Assembly: GCA_000750105.3 (NCBI GenBank)
Contig: JPHH03000035.1
Coordinates: 124,001-188,000 of the forward strand
DNA from: Tolypocladium sp. Sup5 PDA-1
Lineage: Eukaryota; Ascomycota; Sordariomycetes; Hypocreales; Ophiocordycipitaceae
Direction: 5' to 3'
Length of the DNA stretch: 64,000 bases
The notes beneath the pieces were generated by a model, which had not been told where the DNA came from, did no database searches, and saw nothing but the letters and a program-made list of their open reading frames with translations. Both the position numbers and the translations under genes were made by a program. Below are positions 56,317 to 64,000 of the stretch, piece by piece (the stretch's first letter is position 1; every line of letters starts with the position of its first letter).

Positions 56317-58096
56317 GAGGTGGTTGGCCGTGGTCGAGGCATCCCATGTTGATGGCCCGGCGGGGGTGGATGGATCAACGTGGGCGTTTGTTCCCCGGCA
56401 AAGCAATGTTTTTTAATGTCAATTCGTCAGTGTACTACCTCTGGAACTGCACTATGCCGCTGCTAGGCTTCAAATCAGACTCGTAATAGCTAAGCCAGCA
56501 CCAATATACCCTGGCGTTATCGCCCATATATACCACACTGCAACATCATGCCATGGTCTGATTTGCACCGATGTCACGCTGAACAATCCCTAGAGTTCTT
56601 CATGACAGATAGAAAATCAAGTCGCACTTGTCCCTATTTATCCGCGTCTGAAGTTGCTGCGCTTCCTTCGGGGGCTTGCCAGGCATCACCACGACTTGAC
56701 CTCAGAAAGTCCAAGATTATCTCCACAGTTCTGAGCTTGAAATTGGCATGGGAAGAGATTATTGGTTCATCTGCGAGCCGTTCAGCCTTGTCGCATCTTG
56801 ATGTCCGAGTCCTCGAGCCGCTTCATGCCCACCGGGACTGAAGTCACCAACTGCCAGCTCAACTGGCTTGAACTGCAATCGCACCACCGGGACGCCGCCA
56901 ATATTTTCAGCCAGTGCACGCCGGGGAAGACCCAGAGTCCAATGTGCGAGGATGGAATCCGTTGAAAGCATTCATAATGGGAATGTATGAGCCTGTCCAA
57001 AAGTGGACAGTACCGACCCGGCGGTTCCGAATCCCGGCCCGTCGGCACGGCCCCACCCAAAACGCCTCTCCTTCCTCGAATGAATTCAACTTTATTTTAA
57101 CCTTGTGCCTCTTCCCTGCTTCATGTGCTCCCAAAAAGTTCCATATCGGGTGCTGCCATTCTCCGTTCTCCATTACCCCCAGCTGCCCAAGTTCCCCCAC
57201 TTGCCTACATCTCTCTAACCGTGCCTCCCCATCCTTACTTTGTCGTCACGTATCTCGATGCTCTATTTACTACCATTCGCATGTCATTCCCTCGAGTTCT
57301 TGCCTTTCTATTCCCATTCCAGTCTGTTGCTCTCGATAAGCGTGGACAAGCTCTCCTGTGTCGCCATTGTCTGTCGCCGCCCCTATGCCCTCGATTAGCT
57401 CGTCGTTTCGTGCACAATCAAGTCCTCACGATATAGGCTGATCCCACAACTTCAACCCGCGCTCCCCGTAACCACAGAGTGGCTCTTTCGTCGAAGATGC
57501 TGTAAGAATGCTTTTAGGCTGTGCGTAGGCGGTGGTGGACGAAGACGACAAGGACAACGAAGACAACAAAGAGCTTGGTTGGCTCGGACGACGAATCCTC
57601 AGACGTGCTAGTAAATGCGAGTAGGCAACACCTCGAGCTTGGGAACGACAGATAGGGGGCACAAACAGCGTATAGTCGTCGGCGTATTACTTCGTCTAGG
57701 ATCTGCTGGCCAACTTCCATACCGATGGCCTCGTCGCCCCCATGGGGGCGTCGAGGCACCGTTTTTACGGATATCACTGGTACCAGCGCGTTTGTGAGCA
57801 CCTAGGCAAGTATCTGTTGATGAGCGAGCAACCGTTGTCGAGTCTGCTAGTGATTGCGCTGGCTATGCAGTTGAGTTCATTGTCTCTAGAAGAATGTTTT
57901 CGACTAGAGCTAGAGCAATCCTGGTTTCAATAACGTGCGCTCACTATCAAGCGAACGGGCAGAAGCAGATACGAGGGCCGAGCTCTTCAGCAATACAAAT
58001 CCGCAGTTACAAGATCTAGACGCGAGACAGGCTTTCCAGAAATCCTTGAGCAGACTCCCGACAACCGCTCCATTCCTGACGCACTGCAGGTTGTGC
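56317..58096. other. Convergent region between the UNC93-like and duplicated-module genes
   Basis: 1.8 kb between convergent genes, much longer than needed for two 3' UTRs. Open frames of up to 141 codons occur but none shows a domain or a conserved pattern. I see no repeats of note. Confidence 0.5.
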
Positions 58097-59885
58097 TTAC
58101 CTCCACCAGCCCCATGTGCTGGTTCTGCTGAATGTATACCACGGTTCCGGCTCCTCCCCATCTGCCGGCTTATCGGCGATCTTATAGATGGATAATGTTA
58201 TATCCTTCGATATCAAATTTGAAAGTTGGATAATCCCCTGGGCCGAGAGCTTGGACTGGCCGAAATCGAGGTAGCCAACCTGCTCGTTGCGCTCGTCGAC
58301 TTCTGGGTCTGCATCGACCACGCTGTACGCGAACTGGAAATAGACCCGGTTCGGGCGGCTTGCCTGCCCCTGAACGTTGACCCTCTGTCGCTTGGCCATG
58401 GCAGCCTGAACGCCCCACGGGTCGGTGATGGAGCCGACCTGTCTCTTCTCGCCGGCGGATGCACTGGCACCAGCATGCCCATCGTCCCGGTCCGATTCCT
58501 CGCTGTCGGAATACATGCTGTCGTTTTTCGGCTGTTCCTCCCTGAGCAGCTCGACCGAGCGCTCGGACTTGGCCAAAAGCATGGTGCCGTTGAGGATACC
58601 GAAGGAGAACGACGCTTTTAACCCGTGGGCGCTTTCGGCAGGGAAGATGTCAAGTACCATAGGGTCCTGGACATCCCACTCAGTTTCAAACTTATCGCAT
58701 CGCACAATATACGACCCTGGGAGATGCTGGAGGTCCAAGGCGCCGAGACGCGGCTGTTGCTGTGCCACGTATTCGCGGTGAGGCTTCAGGAGACGCTCCC
58801 ACCTTTGTTGCCGCTCCGCTTGAGCCTCAGCAGCTCGCTTTTCCTCGTAGCATCGCCTCTCCTCTTCGATGCGTGTGACCTCGACCTCTACCCTTCCGGC
58901 GTCCCATCCAATGATCGTCCTCGTGCTGTGGAATTCGTCCTTGGCTTGCCTCATGCAAAGCCCCGGTGTCATAGTAACGACCTTATCCAGTAGATGCCAG
59001 TTTTCGAAGAAGCCAAAAAGTATGACCGGGGCCGACGGCCTCGTGCCGGCAGCAGAGGCAACGCCATTGATGTCGACGTGAAAATACTTTGTCAGAAATC
59101 GGTTCAAGTCCAGATTCGCCTCGCTGGTAGGAATATGGAGCTTATTGCTGGGCGAGTCGAGTTTGCAAAACTCACGCTCCAGGGCCCTGTCCAGCTCGGT
59201 TTCCCAGCCTATGATCACCAAATTCCGTGTTGCGTGGAAAGCGAGCCCTGGAACCCCGGCTATCTTGTCCTTGCTGGCTTTGGCAAGGTACAAATTGTGC
59301 AGCACCAGTGGATCTCTTTTCTTGCCCCGGTCCGGACGTCCATGCAGGCCATCCAGAAAGTACTTGGACAGAAAGCGGTCAATGTCAAAGTAAACCTCGC
59401 TCGAGGGATCGCCGTCTAGGTTGTTAAACTCCTCATTCTTCCAGAGTTGGACATCCCGAGCGTGAACCTCCAGCTTTGCGTCAAACTGGCGGCGGAGAGA
59501 GTCTTCCTCGGCCTCGACTGCAGGGGCCGGCTTGTTGCACTATTCCTCCCGGTCAGCCAGCGCCTCGGTGCAGAAGACATCAATGGCATGGCATGGCACC
59601 TGGACGCACCTTTCCAGATTTGACGGCCTCCTCTAGCGCGGCCATTAAACCGGGTTTCTTAGCCGACTTGGAGAAGGGAACACCATACAGTTGCAGCTGG
59701 GCTGTGACCCAGGGACGTGTGGCCTGTCTTTTCCGGGACCGGGCAGCTCCCCGACGGAAGAGCAGCCTCAGGTCTTTGAGTGACGCCCGAGGAATGCCAC
59801 GCGCTCTGAGGCCGTCCTGTCCGTAGGTGAAGGGACGACCAGAGCCGACGGCACCAGGAGGACTTGGCATAGGGGCCCAGCTCAT
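58097..59885 (-). CDS. Uncharacterised fungal protein with an internally duplicated module and SAP-like N-terminus
   Basis: Two exons (59885-59610 and 59539-58097), joined in phase 0 across a 70-bp intron, encode about 572 aa. The N-terminal 92 residues contain a SAP-like helical pattern (WVTAQLQLYGVPFSKSAKK). Then a module appears twice: residues about 139-206 (FDIDRFLSKYF, then DPLVLHNLYLAK, GVPGLAF, NLVIIGWE) and about 219-300 (LDLNRFLTKYF, then APVILFGFFEN, MTPGLCM, TRTIIGWD). A Glu/Arg-rich coiled segment follows, then a C-terminal domain (PGSYIVRCDKFETEW to the end) with an acidic Ser/Asp stretch. I do not recognise the family. The last residues (RTSTWGWWR) are uncertain, since a further intron near 58105 is possible. 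Confidence 0.8.
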
Positions 59886-61669
59886 TGCATTTGTTCGGCC
59901 GCTTTGGCAGGTTGCTAGCAGCCGTTGGTTGGCGAGTCGGTTTGCTCGTACTCTGTTTGTTGTTGTGAGGGTTTAGCGAACCGAGGCAGTAATTCAATGC
60001 CGCGTTTCAGAGCACTTGCAACAGCCGTGAGATCTCCATGTTGGTCAGTCGGTATAACGATGTAAGCAAAGTGAGTACTGTAGGTACCGTCCCCTAGGCA
60101 ACGCGCGCATTTTTCTCCTACCTAAAGACGGGGTCTCAGCTGGTCTAAGCGCGGGGCAATTACCAACATGCATCGGCGTCAAAGTGCTTACCCATGTCTG
60201 TGCATATGCACGGATGTAATCCGTAGGTGCGCAACCTTTCTGTGTTACCCCGAATTCCTGGTATTGCCCCCCAACACCCAAGATTACCCCAATGCCCGAC
60301 ATTCCCCCACATGCCTCGCATCACCCTCGTTTGCTTGGTCTTTGATGCCAAGAGGCCGTCCGTTACTCCGTACATTGTACGGACTACGGACTACATGGGA
60401 TGGAATAATATGGATCTCGTACGTAACAGCAACAAACAACCCGACCCCATTTCCCCATTCTCCCCAGATCTGCTGCCCCTTGCCGCCTGAAACCCACTGA
60501 TCCGGCACTCCGCGTCCCCCGCATGAGGGTTCCATCGATGCCGCGTCTAAGCGATGGAGGGTGCGGAACGGCTCTCCACCCGTCGCTACCACCCCCTTTC
60601 TCTGCCATGGAGTCGCATCTTGACCTTCTCTGGTACGCTACGGGGGTAACTAAGGTGTTGCATCGTTTCCCCAGACCAGTTCCACGAAGCTTAATTGCAC
60701 CTCGGGTTCTCCACTGCTCCCCAGACGTGGCTTGGCGACTTAATGGCTCATAGCAGCTCAGGCAGTCTTGGGAACCCCGGGTACGGATACATTGTACAGC
60801 TGGCCGAGTCAGCGACGGCGCCCTGAAGGATCGACACTGCGGACTGCCAAGTCGGTTTACATCGAGTGGCCGTGCTGCCGTGGTGAGCACAGGTGACATG
60901 ACATGGTTTGGTGTCCTTGCGTCCCTGCGCCCACCCTCAACCTCAACTCCCCCGTGCTCTCGCCACCTGCACAACACTCCGATCGAGAGAGCCTCTTTTC
61001 TCTCCAAGCAAGACGCGGGCTGTCGCTGCTGACCAAGCCGAGCCAACCGCGCGAGGAAGCACGCAATCTGCCTTTTAGACGAGCAAGGGACAAGAGGGCG
61101 TGCCCCACTGTTGGCGGTTTGACAGGCGCTGCAGGGCGTGGATGACACGAAAACGGTGCTCCTTCCGTAGATATATATGAAAATTCTCCCTGCGACGCGC
61201 CTCCAGAACAAAACACCATTGCCGACGTCGTGACAAAACAAACCCTCGCCTCGCCCCCCATTAATCCGCATCGTGGGCCTTGCCGTCGGGCCTGCTGGTG
61301 CTCAGCTTGCGCTTCCTGCGACCCCGCGTCCCTAGATGTCAGATCTCCGCAGGGCCCCATCCGCACGCCGATCGCCAGGAACCGAGGCAGAAGCGAGCTG
61401 CGGCAGCTGGAGACAGGCAAGACAAGCGACGGCACTTGTCCCGAGGCAGTGGTACGGTACGTGTGATCAGGTAACATGTCTGTGAATTGCAGGCATCTCT
61501 TCAAATTATCTCGCACTTCTCTCTTCTCTCTTCTCTCAACGTGGTATCTAGTAGTTGACTCGTCTACAGCAGAAATATGACAACGGGGAGTCATCTTCTC
61601 AGGTGCGGTGCGGTTCCGGCCTTCTTCAAACCGGTCCCATGCCTACTCCCACACGTCTACAAAGCTTCC
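59886..61669. other. Intergenic region between the duplicated-module gene and the amino-acid permease gene
   Basis: 1.8 kb between two minus-strand genes. It holds the promoter of one gene and the 3' UTR of the other. A tandem TACGGAC pair lies near 60378-60391. Long antisense frames (for example 60384-61271) have no domain. Confidence 0.5.
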
Positions 61670-63652
61670 CTAGAAGATCATGTGGAGGACGCGTCTCCAT
61701 GCCGGCCACGACGCAACCTCCTCTCGGTAGGCGCGGATCTCGTCCCAGTCCAGCTCACGCCGGCCCGTGTCAACGTCCATCTTCTCGGTCCTGAGCCAGC
61801 CCTCGCGCTTCCAGGCGTATCCGACTATCCAGAACAAGATGACGACGGGGAATGCCAGGTACTGCTGGAAGAAGTTCTCGACAGTGCCCACGCCCGATTG
61901 GCCGGGAGGAGCAGCAATGGCGGTGTAAAACTGAAGACAGTGTGAGCAAGCGAGGCAACAGGAAATGGGAGGGGAGTGAAGGGGGGCTTCTTACCTGAGC
62001 AATCAACACGAGGACGCACAGAATCAAGCCGAACCACGAGCCATAGACGCCAAAGGCAGCCTTGAAGGGGATCTCGTCAAGGGTGTGGCCCTGGTGCTTC
62101 CAGGCCTTGCGGAACCGGATGTGGGCAAGGCAGATGGAGCCCCACGTGAAGAGAGCCGCGAGACCGGACAAGGCAAGCAGCCACTCGAAGATAACGGGAC
62201 CCTCAGCGTTCAGGTTGATAAAGGCCAAGAGACCAAAGGCGATCAGGACGATGACCGACGGGAGCGGGCGTCCCGACTTGTCAATGTAGGTGAAGATCTT
62301 GGGGGCGTAGCCCTGCTGGGCAAGGGCAGTCAGGGTTCGCGAGCCGCCATACACACCAGAGACACCAATGGACAGGACCGAGACGAGAATGACGAGGTTC
62401 ATGAAGTGGTCGAATCCCTTGAGACCGGCGTACTTGCCGACCAGCACAAAGGGCGAGGCTTTGACGTCAGCGTACGCGCTCGTCGACAGCAGAGCGGGAT
62501 CGTTGGAGTCGATGAGCAGGCCGACGAAGAAGAGACCGAGGATATAGAAGATGGTGATACGCCAGAAGACCTGCTTGATGGCACCGGGCAGCGACTTGGC
62601 GGGGTTGCTCGACTCGGCGGCGGCGAGACCAACCAACTCAGTTCCGGAGAAGGAGAAGGCGGCCGTGACGAAGACGGCGCAGAAGCCCTTGAAGCCGTTC
62701 TTGAAGGCGCCGGGGTCGTACCAGTAGCGGGCACCCCAGTACTCGTCGTATCGACCGCCCGAGGGGCCGCCACCGCACACGAGGACGAGAGCGATGATCA
62801 TGAAGATAACGGTGGCGATGAGCTTGAAGCTGGAAGCCCAGAATTCCTCCTCGGCGTAACCGAGTGCGCCAAACACGTTGATGATGATGATAGCAACAAG
62901 GAACACGGCGACCCAGACTCCGACCGATATGTCTGTATTCCAATATTGGACCGTGAGACCGCAGACTGTCAGTTCAAGAGGCAAGACGACGGCCCACAAG
63001 AAGACGTAGTTCCAACCCATAGCGAAGCCCCACGAGGGATCGATGAAGCGAGCCGAATAGGTATAGAAACCACCAGAGACGGGGAACAGGACAGCGAGTT
63101 CACCGAGAGCATAGACTGAGATGGGAGTCAGCGGCTTTGCTTCTGAGAAGGGGGAGGACGAGACAAGGGGCACGTTGCTGCCCCCAGAACCGCGACGATT
63201 CGACTTACCGACGTTGAACATCATGATACCAATGATCAGGAAGTCGACGAACAGAGTACCAGGGCCCTGTCGACAAGTCAGCGAGACGTATACCAGAGAC
63301 AAGAACCACGGCCAAGCGATGCGACCAGGGTCCGGGCGGTTGAAAGACTTACGCCTGTGCTCAGAGCAGAGCCAGAACCGACGAAGAAACCGGCGCCAAT
63401 GGAACCACCAATGGCGATCATGTGAAGATGGCGCGTCTTCATGGGACGCTCGAGCTCGATGAAGCCCGGGCCATAGTGGGCCTTCTTGAAGGACTCGGCG
63501 TTGAGGCCATTGCGGGTCATGAAGCTCTCCTCGCGATGAGCGCCAGACGTCTCCTTGGGGATGACCTGGCTGGTTCCCTCATAGGGGAGGCCATTGCCGC
63601 CCTTCTCGCCGCCCAGGGGCCCGGCGTCGAAGGCTTCGTCCTTGGAGGACAT
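61670..63652 (-). CDS. Amino-acid permease (GAP1/INDA1-type, APC superfamily)
   Basis: Four exons (63652-63353, 63266-63209, 63115-61995, 61930-61670) give 579 aa. After a cytosolic N-terminus, RHLHMIAIGGSIGAGFFVGSGSAL is the YAT-family first membrane span that lines the substrate site. About twelve spans follow, with FSFSGTELVGLAAAESSNPAKSLP in the conserved position and SRTLTALAQQGYAPKIF typical of fungal general amino-acid permeases. The C-terminal cytosolic tail ends in WPAWRRVLHMIF. Lysines in the N-terminal 40 residues are candidates for ubiquitin-driven uptake, as in yeast Gap1. The 58-nt second exon and all junctions are GT-AG and in frame. A 344-codon frame on the other strand is a shadow. 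Confidence 0.95.
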
Positions 63653-64000
63653 GATGGGCTGTTGACAGGGAAGTGGGCCAGCCGCTGTTCTCTGCGACGA
63701 ACGGTGTTGATGGGCGAGGTCGCAAGAGAAGAGGAATGGAGGGAGAGGAGGAGGAGGAGGAGAAGAGGAATGAACGATGAACAACAGATGCGCGAGGGCA
63801 GATTGGGGGGAGATCGGCCCTTCTTAAGCCGGGAGAAGGGGGGCGGATGGGCTTCTGGAAGGATGGCGATGGCTTGCGACTAGGAGGGTGGGCGCGACAA
63901 ATCATGCATGGGGGTGCGCCATGGCAGATCACAGACGTTGCACAGCAGCACACACCTCGTCCTGGGGCTGAGAGGCGATTGGGGAGGGGGGGGGAGGGGA
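63653..64000. other. Upstream region of the amino-acid permease gene
   Basis: About 350 bp to the right edge. It is pyrimidine-rich on the minus strand (63720-63780, and again at the extreme edge), which suits a fungal leader and promoter. No other gene is seen. Confidence 0.6.

Noticed and set aside
62085..63119. 344-codon plus-strand frame opposite the amino-acid permease
   Set aside because: An acidic low-complexity shadow of a certain gene.
1..64000. CRISPR arrays, tRNA or rRNA genes
   Set aside because: No direct-repeat and spacer pattern and no convincing cloverleaf or rRNA core was seen; the repeats found are short tandem or dispersed units in a eukaryotic genome.

Overview
This window is nuclear DNA of a filamentous ascomycete. 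Genes are split by short GT-AG introns of about 50-570 bp, third codon positions are rich in G/C, and leaders are pyrimidine-rich. The proteins look like those of Sordariomycetes, most likely Hypocreales; the order is an inference from protein style, not a measured result. There is no operon structure. I resolved 19 protein genes with exon boundaries by joining open frames at splice sites, plus one weak small ORF. I saw no tRNA, rRNA or CRISPR.

Layout. 1-29.7 kb is a housekeeping region: a DDP1/Aps1-type Nudix hydrolase (-), arginyl-tRNA-protein transferase ATE1 (+), exosome subunit RRP42 (+), a mitochondrial single-span protein of unknown function (-), cytochrome c (+), a Rix7/NVL-like double AAA ATPase with a degenerate first ATPase domain (-), ESCRT-III VPS20 (+), a fructosamine/ketosamine-3-kinase (-), succinyl-CoA ligase beta LSC2 (-), a CYP52-like P450 (+), an alkylguanine-DNA alkyltransferase (-), the iron-sulfur assembly protein ISA1 (-) and an ARMH3/DUF1741 protein (+).

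29.7-45.3 kb is a gene-poor stretch of about 15.6 kb. Its only convincing gene is the transposase of an apparently intact DD34E Tc1/mariner element at 32370-33911, with 29-bp perfect inverted repeats and TA target duplications. The surrounding DNA is dotted with short TACGGAG/TACGGAC/TACGAAG units, some in 7-bp tandem arrays. 45.3-49.0 kb holds a CDC25-type Ras exchange factor with an SH3 domain. A second gene-poor stretch (49.0-54.4 kb) is full of simple repeats. The right end has an UNC93-like membrane transporter with a 12-nt microexon (+), an uncharacterised protein with an internally duplicated module (-), and an amino-acid permease (-).

The genes do not form one pathway. Several serve mitochondria (cytochrome c, LSC2, ISA1, the single-span protein) and several serve RNA or ribosome metabolism (RRP42, Rix7-like). 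The observations most worth following are the heptamer repeat family and its link to the transposon insertion site, the degenerate-D1 AAA protein, and the duplicated-module protein.
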